Virus record (IMG/VR): IMGVR_UViG_3300042353_000221
Coordinates: 1-21,183 of that record
Source: a virus
DNA: 21,183 nucleotides
Reading direction: 5' to 3' (one strand)
Part shown: positions 13,249 to 20,610 of the stretch, in pieces
Layout: every line of letters starts with the position of its first letter
How positions within the stretch are numbered: position 1 is the stretch's first letter
Program-made: the position numbers and the translations under genes
Notes under the pieces: generated by a model
The model's input: only the letters and a program-made list of their open reading frames with translations
The model's database searches: none
Told to the model about the DNA's origin: nothing

Positions 13249-14651
13249 GGCGCCCCCACTGATTTTTTGTACTCGGCCCACTGCGCATCATTGAAGTTTG
13301 CGGGGCGCGTGTAATTCCGGCCGCCAACTATCACAATATTTGGATCGTTGGTTGCCGTTGTCTCAGGCCCGAACACGTTGTCAGGATTGAGCTTGTAGTT
13401 CTTGACCACCACGCCGAGCGCTTTCTTGTCATCGCCTGCCTTCTTCTGCGCTGAGTCTAGGTATTGCTTGGCAAGGTTGACGAATTCTTCTCGTTGTTTT
13501 GGCTGCAGGAACTGGCCGCTTTCTGCTTTCTTCAAACTGTTTTCAAGTCTTGTGTACAGGCCGGCAGTATCGCGGGCCGTTGCGAATTCAGTCTCACGCA
13601 CAACCGAACCGGGGTCGAGCATTTTCATGAATCCTGTGATTAGCGCAATGTCGCCTGGGCCTGTTTTTACTTTGGCGGATGATTCAATGTTTGAATAAGT
13701 AGTGCCAAGCTCGCCGTAAACCTTGGTGCGGGCTTGGAATTCCTTGCGTAGCTTTTCCTCTTGATCGAATGCTTTAGCTGGATCGGGGGTGCCGGCTTTG
13801 AGTGCCTCCAGTTCAAGCGCAATCTTTTGTGTTTCTCTGCCTAATTTATTGGTCTGAGCCAGCGCCGATCCGGTCTGAGCTTTTGTCAGGCCAAGGGCGG
13901 CGGCTTTGCTTGCAAGGTCCGCAACTGCGGTCTTTTCTGCAAACTTAGCATCTACCGCCGCTTTTTGTGCGTCCGCCATTGCTCTGGCCGCGTCAGCTGT
14001 TGCCTTTTCCGCTGCGTTGCCAGCAGTAGCCTGGGCCGTGGTTGCATCTGCTACGGCCTGGTCAGCCTTTGCCCTAGCCTCAATCACTTTAGATGGGGCC
14101 AAAGCCGCAGTCCTGCGCTCTTCCCTTACTTTTGTAATGCCCTCATACCAATCTTTTCCAAAAGCTGCAGTGCCAAGTAACTCAACATTATCAGCAGCTA
14201 TTTTAGGCGATATGTTTATTGTTTTTAACATATCTTGCCATGCAAGTTTTTGCTGCGGGTTTGTCTCTGCGTCTATGCGATTTTGCAAAATTGTTTTTGC
14301 AGTCTCTGGATTTTGCTCCAAGGAAACAAGCAATTGACCATAAAGACGCTTAGATGAATTCAACTGTTCATCATTCATATTTTTAGCAACAGCCTGCAAT
14401 GCGTCAAATTGCTGCTTATTGGCCCCAACTAGAAGAGGTTCAATATCAGAATAAGTGCGTTCTGCGGCCGGTTTCTTGAAAAAAGCATCAATCCCAGTTT
14501 GATAGGTTTTAGCTTTCTCACGCGCTTGCGTTTGCGCCTGCACCTCTGCACCAGCAGCGCCAAGTTTGAACCCGCCCAGTGCCGCCTCGAATGGGCTCTG
14601 CACGTCTATTGCGTAATTCATCGGCGGTTGGAATGGATTGATGCCTGCCAT
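13245..14651 (-). CDS. DNA-ejection protein in the P22 gp20 position
   Basis: A 468-residue protein, close to the length of P22 gp20 (471). An N-terminal helical part is followed by an alanine-rich coiled region (about 186-286, such as KADQAVADATTAQATAG). Next comes a segment GPGDIALITGFMKMLDPGS with VVRETEF (331-356), which I know as a recurrent motif of phage internal and ejection proteins. It probably enters the host envelope with gp7- and gp16-like partners. ATG 14651 has AAAGGAT five bases upstream. It is coupled to the next gene by ATGA. Assignment rests on motif, length and gene order. Confidence 0.8.
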   Translation of the reverse strand: MAGINPFQPPMNYAIDVQSPFEAALGGFKLGAAGAEVQAQTQAREKAKTYQTGIDAFFKKPAAERTYSDIEPLLVGANKQQFDALQAVAKNMNDEQLNSSKRLYGQLLVSLEQNPETAKTILQNRIDAETNPQQKLAWQDMLKTINISPKIAADNVELLGTAAFGKDWYEGITKVREERRTAALAPSKVIEARAKADQAVADATTAQATAGNAAEKATADAARAMADAQKAAVDAKFAEKTAVADLASKAAALGLTKAQTGSALAQTNKLGRETQKIALELEALKAGTPDPAKAFDQEEKLRKEFQARTKVYGELGTTYSNIESSAKVKTGPGDIALITGFMKMLDPGSVVRETEFATARDTAGLYTRLENSLKKAESGQFLQPKQREEFVNLAKQYLDSAQKKAGDDKKALGVVVKNYKLNPDNVFGPETTATNDPNIVIVGGRNYTRPANFNDAQWAEYKKSVGAP

Positions 14652-14661
14652 TTTTTATCCT

Positions 14662-15306
14662 TTAGAACCCAAAACCTGGCTTTTTGCCAGCGCCGATTTG
14701 AGCGCCGACAAACTGGCCTGGCAAGTTAAACAGTTGCCCATAGGCCTTGGCCTCGCCAAGGATGCCGCCAGCTTCTGCGGAGCCCTGCTGGCCGAGCAAG
14801 TTGGCAATGTTGGTGCCAGTCTCCATGCCGGCCGCTCCAACGCCAGCGGCGGAGGCTTGGCCCAGGTTTGTCATGCCGCCGAGTCGACCGTACTGCTGCT
14901 CAATCAGGTTGGACAGGAGTTGCGGCCTAAACTGACCTAATGCGCCCTGCAGATTGCCGCCGCGCAGCCCGCCGGTGGCCGATGCCTGCTGTAGCAGCGC
15001 GTTTTCGCCCTGCGCAGCCAGGGCCTTGAACGTCTCGCCACCGGTGAGCCTGGCAATAGCGGCCTGCTCTGCTTCCGGCCCTCTGAGGCCTAGCAATGTC
15101 TGCTGCTGCTCCAGTGCCGGAATGCCCGCTTCGGTGTACGGCTGCAGGAGTTTGCGCATCTCGTCAAACTGGCGGCGCTGCTCTTCAATGCCGGCCTGGG
15201 ATGCAGCGCCTTGAGCGGCGGCGGCGTCACCGGCTGCGCTAGCCTGCATCGAACTGCCGACCAGCTGGCTCCCCGCCACAATCATTCCGGTTACTGGATC
15301 AGGCAT
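14662..15306 (-). CDS. gp7: P22 gp7-like DNA-transfer (ejection) protein
   Basis: A 214-residue protein, close to P22 gp7 (229). It has the family's typical order: a Gly/Ala-rich start (MIVAGSQLVGSSMQASAAGD), PYTEAGIPALEQQQTLLGLRG (57-76), QGENALLQQASATGGLRGGN (99-118), then FRPQLLSNLIEQQYGRLGG. In P22, gp7 is ejected with the DNA and contributes to a channel across the periplasm. ATG 15306 lies inside the end of the upstream gene with an 8-base overlap; the gp20-slot gene follows directly. This is the most recognisable of the three ejection proteins. Confidence 0.86.
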   Translation of the reverse strand: MPDPVTGMIVAGSQLVGSSMQASAAGDAAAAQGAASQAGIEEQRRQFDEMRKLLQPYTEAGIPALEQQQTLLGLRGPEAEQAAIARLTGGETFKALAAQGENALLQQASATGGLRGGNLQGALGQFRPQLLSNLIEQQYGRLGGMTNLGQASAAGVGAAGMETGTNIANLLGQQGSAEAGGILGEAKAYGQLFNLPGQFVGAQIGAGKKPGFGF

Positions 15307-15748
15307 TGCCGAACTCCTTCATGTAATCTTCAAATTTCTCGCCGTACAGGTTCATGACAAGATGTGCGTTTTTGGTTGCGAAGCCCGAGCCATGCGATAG
15401 CGTAACAGCCATCAGGATCAGATCATAGTACCCGGCTCGCCAGATGAAAGATTTTGCATCCGCATGCCCGCTGCGCTCGGCGCTGTCTGATGCCTGCCAC
15501 TTCAAGACCGAGACCGCAAGCATTGGCACCAGGTGGTGCGAGTTGGCGGCAAAGAATTGGTTCTGCGGCATGCCTACGAAAACGTTCCAGATGGTGGCGT
15601 TCAGGTCTTTGCGCTTGACCGCATCGCCGTCTGCAATGTCATCAAAAACTTGGATGGCGTCATAGACCATCACCAGCCACTCGATGGCTGGCTCTGGCAA
15701 GATAAAAACCTTGCGCAGGTTTTCTATGAGCCATTCGGAGTGGGTCAC
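15299..15748 (-). CDS. conserved virion-module protein in the P22 gp14 position
   Basis: A 149-residue helical protein (P22 gp14 has 153). Visible features are a start THSEWLIENLRKVFILPEPA, an acidic FDDIADGDAVKR segment and aromatic-rich helices (FIWRAGYYDLILMA). Proteins of this appearance often precede gp7-type ejection genes in podovirus genomes. P22 gp14 is needed for head assembly or ejection, but similarity to gp14 itself cannot be shown by eye. I chose GTG 15748, four bases after the upstream stop and preceded by GGAAG; the longer frame starts at GTG 15775 inside the upstream gene. Either start is possible. Confidence 0.7.
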   Translation of the reverse strand: MTHSEWLIENLRKVFILPEPAIEWLVMVYDAIQVFDDIADGDAVKRKDLNATIWNVFVGMPQNQFFAANSHHLVPMLAVSVLKWQASDSAERSGHADAKSFIWRAGYYDLILMAVTLSHGSGFATKNAHLVMNLYGEKFEDYMKEFGNA

Positions 15749-15752
15749 AACG

Positions 15753-16154
15753 TCAATCTTCCATCTCAAATTCACGCTCGTCCCAGGCCTGGCAGACGCG
15801 CAGATCGTGGCAGATGAACTCGAACTTGTTGCAGTAGCCTCGGAACCCGGCCTCGGTGTCCCAGTCGTTGCGAGGGATGCGCTCCATTTTAGCCTGCGTC
15901 ATGGTGCTGTTGTCGTAGTACTCGCAGTTCGAGCACCGGCGGCGGCGAGCCTCCTTCTCGTCAACCTGCATGGCTTTGCCAACAGCGACCCAATAGACCT
16001 TGTTGGCCGTTGGCTCGTTGGATGGGTTCTCAGGGCCGAGCATCCAGTCCTCGATGACGGTATCGGTGTTCTTCTTGTTCTCCGCCGTGCTGATGAACTC
16101 CTCGCCCATCGGCAGGCCTGCAAAGCCCTTGGGGATGACCATAAATTCCTTCAT
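15753..16154 (-). CDS. cysteine-rich phage protein, possible iron-sulfur or zinc site
   Basis: A 133-residue protein. Following a conserved-looking N-terminus (MKEFMVIPKGFAGLPMGEEF), the C-terminal half carries C74-x2-C77-EYY, then GYC108-NKFEF-x-C115-x5-C121-x2-W124. The GYCxxF and terminal CxxW steps recall the cluster ligands of HiPIP-type proteins, but a zinc fold is equally possible. ATG 16154 has AAAGGAT upstream; the frame could extend to 16232 but without a ribosome-binding site. It is the first gene after the HNH insertion. Function in the virion or cell is unknown. Confidence 0.72.
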   Translation of the reverse strand: MKEFMVIPKGFAGLPMGEEFISTAENKKNTDTVIEDWMLGPENPSNEPTANKVYWVAVGKAMQVDEKEARRRRCSNCEYYDNSTMTQAKMERIPRNDWDTEAGFRGYCNKFEFICHDLRVCQAWDEREFEMED

Positions 16155-16267
16155 GTTGCGATCCTTTGCTGTAAAATTGACTGGCAGCTTACCCGACGGG
16201 GGACAGGCGGTTTCATCCACCGCTTGCTGCAACTTTCAGGATGTTTTTCACTTTGATGAGGTGCAAC
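16155..16267. promoter_or_regulatory. divergent intergenic region beside the HNH gene
   Basis: A 113-base gap between the divergent starts at 16154 (minus) and 16268 (plus), the longest non-coding gap in the window. It contains a hairpin-forming repeat at 16205-16225 (AGGCGGT, 7-base loop, ACCGCTT, one G-T pair) and ribosome-binding sites on each side. I see no convincing -35/-10 pair on either strand, so a promoter is inferred only from gene orientation. Confidence 0.35.
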
Positions 16268-16744
16268 ATGCCTACACAAGCGCGAATCCACGAGCTTCTT
16301 TCCTACGATCCTGAGACTGGCATTATGACGCGACGCGTTAATAAAGGCCATGTTAAAGCCGGTCAAGTTGCAGGAAACCCAACTCGCGGCTACTTGCAAT
16401 TGATGATTGATGGTCATATGACTTTCGTTCATCGTTTTATTTGGCTTTACGTTTATGGCAAATGGCCTGATGGAAATATTGACCATATAGACGGAAACAG
16501 ATCAAACAATCGACTTTCTAACTTGCGTGATGTTTCGCAAGCAATGAACATTCAAAATCAAAGAAAACCAAAAATCAATAACAAATCTGGGTTTCTTGGC
16601 GTCAAGGCTAACCGGGGGCTTTGGAAGGCTGAGATAAGCGTCCACGGAAAAACCAAGTTTCTCGGACGGTTTAAAACACCCGAGGAAGCGCATCAGGTTT
16701 ACCTTGAGGCGAAGCGCAGATTGCATCCTGGCTGCACCATTTAG
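16268..16744 (+). CDS. HNH homing endonuclease with C-terminal AP2-like domain
   Basis: A 158-residue free-standing homing endonuclease. The HNH core is H55-R, then YGKWPDG with NIDHIDGN (D72-H73), NNR (N80-N81) and NLRD (N85-R87), with N94 in a following helix. An AP2-like DNA-binding domain follows (NKSGFLGVKANRGLWKAEIS, then GRFKTPEEAHQVYLEAKRR). Such genes cut alleles lacking them and spread by repair. ATG 16268 has GAGG six bases upstream. It is the only plus-strand gene in the structural arm and ends with a 4-base convergent overlap with the next gene. It is AT-rich, with 21 of 60 G+C at 16501-16560, consistent with acquisition. Confidence 0.92.
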   Translation: MPTQARIHELLSYDPETGIMTRRVNKGHVKAGQVAGNPTRGYLQLMIDGHMTFVHRFIWLYVYGKWPDGNIDHIDGNRSNNRLSNLRDVSQAMNIQNQRKPKINNKSGFLGVKANRGLWKAEISVHGKTKFLGRFKTPEEAHQVYLEAKRRLHPGCTI

Positions 16745-17079
16745 GACGTAATTTCGCGGCCTGACACGCGCAGCGTGAGCGCCGTGGCGTTGCTAGCGAT
16801 CGTGCTAATAAATGCACCGGCGTCCAACTCTTGGCCGACCAACTCCGGGCACAGGTAGGTCTCGCCTGGCACCACGGCTCGGTCATCAATAATCAGGTTG
16901 GCATTGCCTGCGCTGCCGCCGGACTGCACCAGGTTAACGCTGAATGTTCGGTTCGCCGTGTCGGTGTTGGTCACCGTGGCCTTGTCGATCAGCGCCTTGA
17001 CAGAGTTTGCCGTGTACTGCGTTGTTTGCGAGGCCTCCATCTGCTTGGGGGCCACTAGGGTTTTGACAATTACGGTCAT
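16741..17079 (-). CDS. small virion-type protein, beta-rich
   Basis: A 112-residue protein: VKTLVAPKQMEASQTTQYTA, helical SVKALIDKATVTNTD, then beta segments with LIIDDRAVVPGETYLCPELVG and a terminal ALTLRVSGREITS. This arrangement (NLI...RxxxPGExYxCPELVG) is common in small phage structural-region proteins that look like virion decoration or tail components. It overlaps the upstream gene by ATGA. Its TAA lies within the last codons of the opposing HNH gene, so the HNH insertion may have supplied or trimmed its end. Exact role unknown. Confidence 0.72.
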   Translation of the reverse strand: MTVIVKTLVAPKQMEASQTTQYTANSVKALIDKATVTNTDTANRTFSVNLVQSGGSAGNANLIIDDRAVVPGETYLCPELVGQELDAGAFISTIASNATALTLRVSGREITS

Positions 17080-17873
17080 TGGACACCTTCGATGTTGTTG
17101 TTGACTGTAAGAATTATGGACGGGATGCCGGGATGCGGTACGGCGGCAGGGAATGTCTTCAGCTCAACACTCAAGTCAGTGACCGAGAACATTAGCTCAA
17201 CATAATCGCTGGCCTTGAGGTCAAAAAAGTAATTCAGCGATGAGAAAATCTCAGCATTGTTACCTTGAATTGTTATTCTGCTGGCGCTGTTTGCCACATC
17301 AGCGCCATTTAAGCGAAACCAGAAATCAAAAACCGCTGTGCCGCCGCTTGTTTTGTCTAGCTGAAACGAGGTGTCAAAATTGTAGATGCCCTCGCTGTCC
17401 ACAATGATGCGCGAGGTGGGCGAGCCGATATACACGCCATTGCTCAGGTCGGTGCCGTTGAACGTGATCGCCTTGGCCGTGTTGATGACCGTTGCTGTTT
17501 GCGTGGTGGTGTCGTAGAAGGAGCCGTACCTTGATCGCTTGAACTCTCTGGCCGGCGGTGCCATCTGCAGCCCTTCGACCGAAGCCGCCAGGCTCCCGAG
17601 CATGGCCATGGCTTGATTGGCCTTGTTCTCGGCCAGCGCGGCATTGATGGCCGATTCTTGCGCCAGTGAGGAGATCATGGACAGCGCTTGCACGGCGGTG
17701 GTCTGAGCAATGCCGGCTGCAATGTTGACCTCCAGCACGCCATCAGGCCCGATGGCATCAACGGCCGCAAACAGCATTTCGAACTGTCTGATCTGCTGCT
17801 GATCGGTCAAAAACTGCGCGAGTTGATCCCGCGTCAGATTGAGCTTCCGAGAGTTCGGAGCGGTGGTTGCCAT
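17076..17873 (-). CDS. candidate tail-needle or knob protein (helical stalk plus jelly-roll-like domain)
   Basis: A 265-residue protein in the slot that holds the gp26 tail needle in P22 (after gp10). Residues about 14-105 are helical and alanine-rich (LTRDQLAQFLTDQQQIRQFE, then ALAENKANQAMAMLGSLAAS). From about 115 a beta domain follows (RYGSFYDTTTQTATVINTAK, GVYIGS, GIYNFDTSFQLDKTSGG, FWFRLNGADV), resembling TNF/C1q-like jelly rolls found in phage fibres. Sf6 has a knob of this general type on its needle. The needle role is inferred; an external fibre is an alternative. Starts at ATG 17873, just after the gp10 stop; GAGGCG upstream. Confidence 0.72.
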   Translation of the reverse strand: MATTAPNSRKLNLTRDQLAQFLTDQQQIRQFEMLFAAVDAIGPDGVLEVNIAAGIAQTTAVQALSMISSLAQESAINAALAENKANQAMAMLGSLAASVEGLQMAPPAREFKRSRYGSFYDTTTQTATVINTAKAITFNGTDLSNGVYIGSPTSRIIVDSEGIYNFDTSFQLDKTSGGTAVFDFWFRLNGADVANSASRITIQGNNAEIFSSLNYFFDLKASDYVELMFSVTDLSVELKTFPAAVPHPGIPSIILTVNNNIEGVQ

Positions 17874-17876
17874 GGA

Positions 17877-19391
17877 TTAGAACGCCAGCGCCTCTAGCTG
17901 GGCCTCGAGCCTGGCAAATGACACGTGGGCGCTACTGTCGCCCCTGAAGCGCTGGATGCGCCAGTTGCGCATGTGGCCTTGCTGAAACCATGCCAGGCGC
18001 TTCTTGGTGTCTCCTGCTGTGCCGACTGAGATGAACCTGTCCTGGCTCCATGATCTGCCGTCCAGCGAGTAGCTTGTGCTGATCTGCGGGTTTCCGAGTG
18101 CCGCTGAGTTTAAGACGGCGAGCTCGAGCAGGATGTATTCGCCATTCTCTTGCAGCAAAAAGAACCCGTTTTCTTGGAGCAAGCCGTTGACCACCTGCGT
18201 GGCCAGGGCAACGCTTCCCGTCAATGCCACCAGTTCTAGCTTGTTGAAGATGGCGCCATTGCTCTCGGCGTAGACGATGAGCGTACCGAATTCCCAGCGC
18301 ACCTGTTGGCCCCAGTGGTGGCCGGTGTCCTGCACGAGATACCCGATGGCGCTGGACTGCGGATCGCCGACCAGCCACTTGTTGTAGCACCAGACGATGT
18401 TCCTGGCCCGGTACTGCGCGATGCCGGTGGTGGTGCTGGCTAGAACAAACCAGACCTGTTCCTGCAACTCTCGCGAGGCCGATGCGTCGTAGACCAGCGT
18501 CTGGTCTGGCAGGTGTACGTACAGGTGTTCGTGAGCCTTGTCGTTCCTGGCCTCCAGCTTTACACCACTCAACTGGTCTTCGGTGTACTGCAGCAGAATG
18601 TTGTCGATCTCCTGAGTGCTGACCTTTGTTGTCGTTGCGGAGACGCCAAGATAGATGCCGGGTGCCTCGTTCCGCCCGCCGCCAAGGAAGGCCATTGCAT
18701 CAACAAAAACGCAGCAGGCCTGAGTGCCGATGCAACCCTTTTGAATCTGAGCGCCTTCGATCCTTGCGAACGGGAAGAGATCGCCGCCCACGTTGTTGAA
18801 GACCTCAATGGTGTGCCGATTGAGAGCGTAGACCTCGTTGCGGAGCTTGAGCAGCGCCAGTATTGGGTCGGGGTCTGCTTCGCTTGACCCGTACTTCAGC
18901 GGGTTAACGGCAAATGGATCGTTTAGCTCTGTGACGATCAGATACTGGCCATCGGTGGTCATGAAGTAGCCATCGACCCAACAGAAGTCGATCACGAAGC
19001 CCAGGTCCGGGTCTGTGACTTGCAGCAACCCTGCAGTGCTGTTCCAGTAGTACAGGCGGCCACCGGATGCGACCGCCAGGCTGGTGAAGCTGTAGTCAAA
19101 GGTCACTAGGTTGGTGGTTGGCCCGCCAACGTCGCCAAGGACGGTTACCGCGCCGCTGCTTGAGACAGAGACCAGCTTGGTGCCCATGACCCGGTAGCAG
19201 ATGTTGTTCCACTCGATGCCGCCACGGTCAACGCCTGGGCCTGTCCCATTGGAGACAATGCCATCACCTGGGCGAAGGAAGCCGTTGCTGATGCCGCTGA
19301 CCTTTGGCACGGGCACCAGATTGACGGGGTAGCTGGTGCGGATCTCCGGCGTGCCGTCAGTGTAAATTCCGTTCAGGATTGGAATTTGCAT
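17877..19391 (-). CDS. gp10: P22 gp10-like packaged-DNA stabilisation protein
   Basis: A 504-residue tail hub protein (P22 gp10 has 472). In P22 it forms a hexameric plug below the gp4 ring and holds packaged DNA. Visible family segments are QIPILNGIYTDGTPEIRTSY (2-21), ELNDPFAVNPLKYGSSEADPD (155-175), ALNRHTIEVFNN (189-200) and SYSLDGRSWSQDRF near the end (440-453). Residues about 404-423 hold two LLQENG units that look inserted relative to the usual core. ATG 19391 follows the upstream TAA by three bases; the ribosome-binding site is weak (GGTAAG). Confidence 0.88.
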   Translation of the reverse strand: MQIPILNGIYTDGTPEIRTSYPVNLVPVPKVSGISNGFLRPGDGIVSNGTGPGVDRGGIEWNNICYRVMGTKLVSVSSSGAVTVLGDVGGPTTNLVTFDYSFTSLAVASGGRLYYWNSTAGLLQVTDPDLGFVIDFCWVDGYFMTTDGQYLIVTELNDPFAVNPLKYGSSEADPDPILALLKLRNEVYALNRHTIEVFNNVGGDLFPFARIEGAQIQKGCIGTQACCVFVDAMAFLGGGRNEAPGIYLGVSATTTKVSTQEIDNILLQYTEDQLSGVKLEARNDKAHEHLYVHLPDQTLVYDASASRELQEQVWFVLASTTTGIAQYRARNIVWCYNKWLVGDPQSSAIGYLVQDTGHHWGQQVRWEFGTLIVYAESNGAIFNKLELVALTGSVALATQVVNGLLQENGFFLLQENGEYILLELAVLNSAALGNPQISTSYSLDGRSWSQDRFISVGTAGDTKKRLAWFQQGHMRNWRIQRFRGDSSAHVSFARLEAQLEALAF

Positions 19392-19394
19392 GGC

Positions 19395-19679
19395 TTACCA
19401 CTTGACCTTATCGGCCCAATACGCTGCGCTCATCTTGCCCTTGGAGATGTTCCCGGCGTGCCTGGCCTTGAATGACTCTCGGCGAGCCTGGGACGCCTTG
19501 GACTCGCCCTCCATCTTCGGCGACCCGGAGACGCCTTGCTGCCCGAAGCGGATGGTCTTTACTTGGTCGCCGGCCTTGGCTACGACGACATGGCTTTTTG
19601 TCGGGTGCGATGGCGTGCGCTTGGGCTTGTTGTAGCCCTCGACGCCAGCCCGATCCAGTCTTGAGTCTTTGGCGCCCAT
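19395..19679 (-). CDS. basic conserved phage protein of unknown function
   Basis: A 94-residue, strongly basic protein. Motifs: AGVEGYNKPKRTPSHPTKSH, KTIRFGQQGVSG, ARRESFKARHAGNISKGKMS and an aromatic end AAYWADKVKW. This set looks conserved as a unit in phage structural regions, but I know no function. The high Lys/Arg content could suit contact with packaged DNA or a negatively charged surface. ATG 19679 starts six bases after the 44-residue gene. Ribosome-binding site weak (AGGG). Confidence 0.72.
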   Translation of the reverse strand: MGAKDSRLDRAGVEGYNKPKRTPSHPTKSHVVVAKAGDQVKTIRFGQQGVSGSPKMEGESKASQARRESFKARHAGNISKGKMSAAYWADKVKW

Positions 19680-19685
19680 GATGCC

Positions 19686-19820
19686 CTAGTCAAGCAAAAT
19701 ATACGCGCCATCCTCTTGCAGCAGGAAGAACCCATCCTCCTGCAGCAGCGCTCCGGCAACTGGGCCGCCACCGATATTCCAGAATCGAATACGGAAGCGC
19801 AGCCGAGTCAGCGGGTACAT
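19686..19820 (-). CDS. 44-residue protein with LLQEDG repeat
   Basis: A short gene from ATG 19820, two bases after the upstream stop, to TAG at 19686-19688. The N-terminus is basic and aromatic (MYPLTRLRFRIRFWNIGGG). The end carries LLQEDG twice, then AYILLD (residues 25-44). The same 20-residue unit occurs in the gp10 homologue at 18123-18182, matching at 16 of 20 residues. Position between two clear genes with near-zero spacing and this shared motif support it as real. Function unknown; a small beta structure that associates with the tail is one possibility. Confidence 0.7.
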   Translation of the reverse strand: MYPLTRLRFRIRFWNIGGGPVAGALLQEDGFFLLQEDGAYILLD

Positions 19821-19821
19821 C

Positions 19822-20124
19822 TCAGAAGCCCTCGCCGGGCATGACGTGCAGGGACGTGCCGGCTGCGGAGATGTACGCCATTAGGCTGTAATCGCCGGGC
19901 TTGGTGATGGTTACCTGCGCGCCTCCCGGCACCGGGTAATCTGCCGTGGTTGCGACCACCGGGGCGGTTTCGCCGAAGCGGATGTAGCAGACATTTGCGC
20001 CGAGGTTGGTCAGGCAGACGGTCTGCGTGGCGCCGGTAACCGTTGCGGTGGCCGATGCCGCTCCTGGGGACACGATGACGCCACGGTTGTAGCCTGGCGA
20101 AAATGGGGCTGAGTTGTAAGGCAT
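19822..20124 (-). CDS. small beta-rich virion protein
   Basis: A 100-residue beta protein. It begins MPYNSAPFSPGYNRGVIVS and continues with TQTVCLTNLGANVCYIRFGE, DYPVPGGAQVTITKPGD and a terminal SLHVMPGEGF. This looks like small phage decoration or fibre-base proteins with a TNLG...YIRxG core and a PGEGF end. AGGAG lies eight bases before ATG 20124. It stands between gp4 and gp10 homologues, where P22 has no extra gene. Virion location is inferred. Confidence 0.72.
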   Translation of the reverse strand: MPYNSAPFSPGYNRGVIVSPGAASATATVTGATQTVCLTNLGANVCYIRFGETAPVVATTADYPVPGGAQVTITKPGDYSLMAYISAAGTSLHVMPGEGF

Positions 20125-20142
20125 TGGGTTCGCTCCTGAAGA

Positions 20143-20598
20143 TTAGCCGATGCGATACCAAGAGTTGGTCGCTTGGTAAAAACGCATGGTGAAGAACGCA
20201 TTAGCGGCCAGGGTGGTCGGCGCTCCGAATGCCGCAGCAGCTCCGTTGAGCGCCAACGTGAATGCCGTGATGATCTGCGTGGTGGTCACCAGCAACTGCG
20301 TCCCGTCTGGCGTGCCGGTATTGAGCGGGAGCGTGATCGTGCCGGTGGCCAGCGTGCCGGCTGGCTGCAGCAACATCCACTGCTGCTCGCTGACCGGCGT
20401 CGGCACGGTGATGTTGAACCCGGCGCCTGGGGTGTAGAGGTTCGTGGAGACGGTTGGCGCTGCGAATACGGTCTGAAAATACGCCAGCAGTTGACTGACA
20501 GAGACCTTGCGAGCATCGCCGTTGTTCGGGACGTAGATCGGCAGAAGATCGCCGCCGGATATCTGACTGAGGCCTGCTAGTTGATTGATCGTCGGCAT
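20143..20598 (-). CDS. fibre-like virion protein (head or collar fibre candidate)
   Basis: A 151-residue protein starting MPTINQLAGLSQISGGDLLP, followed by IYVPNNGDARKVSVSQLLAYF. This is the same N-terminal plan as the protein at 7651-8235 (I-x-x-L ... G-xxLPI ... K-VSV-x-L). The rest is beta-rich and ends FFTMRFYQATNSWYRIG, again like a fibre terminus. GAGG lies six bases before ATG 20598. Its position beside gp4 suggests attachment at the head-tail junction, but that is inference. Confidence 0.7.
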   Translation of the reverse strand: MPTINQLAGLSQISGGDLLPIYVPNNGDARKVSVSQLLAYFQTVFAAPTVSTNLYTPGAGFNITVPTPVSEQQWMLLQPAGTLATGTITLPLNTGTPDGTQLLVTTTQIITAFTLALNGAAAAFGAPTTLAANAFFTMRFYQATNSWYRIG

Positions 20599-20610
20599 GT
20601 GTGGCCTCTT

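Noticed and set aside
15684-16256. 190-residue plus-strand frame opposite the cysteine-rich gene
   Set aside because: The minus-strand genes here have good starts, overlap spacing and conserved cysteine motifs; the plus frame looks like a shadow.
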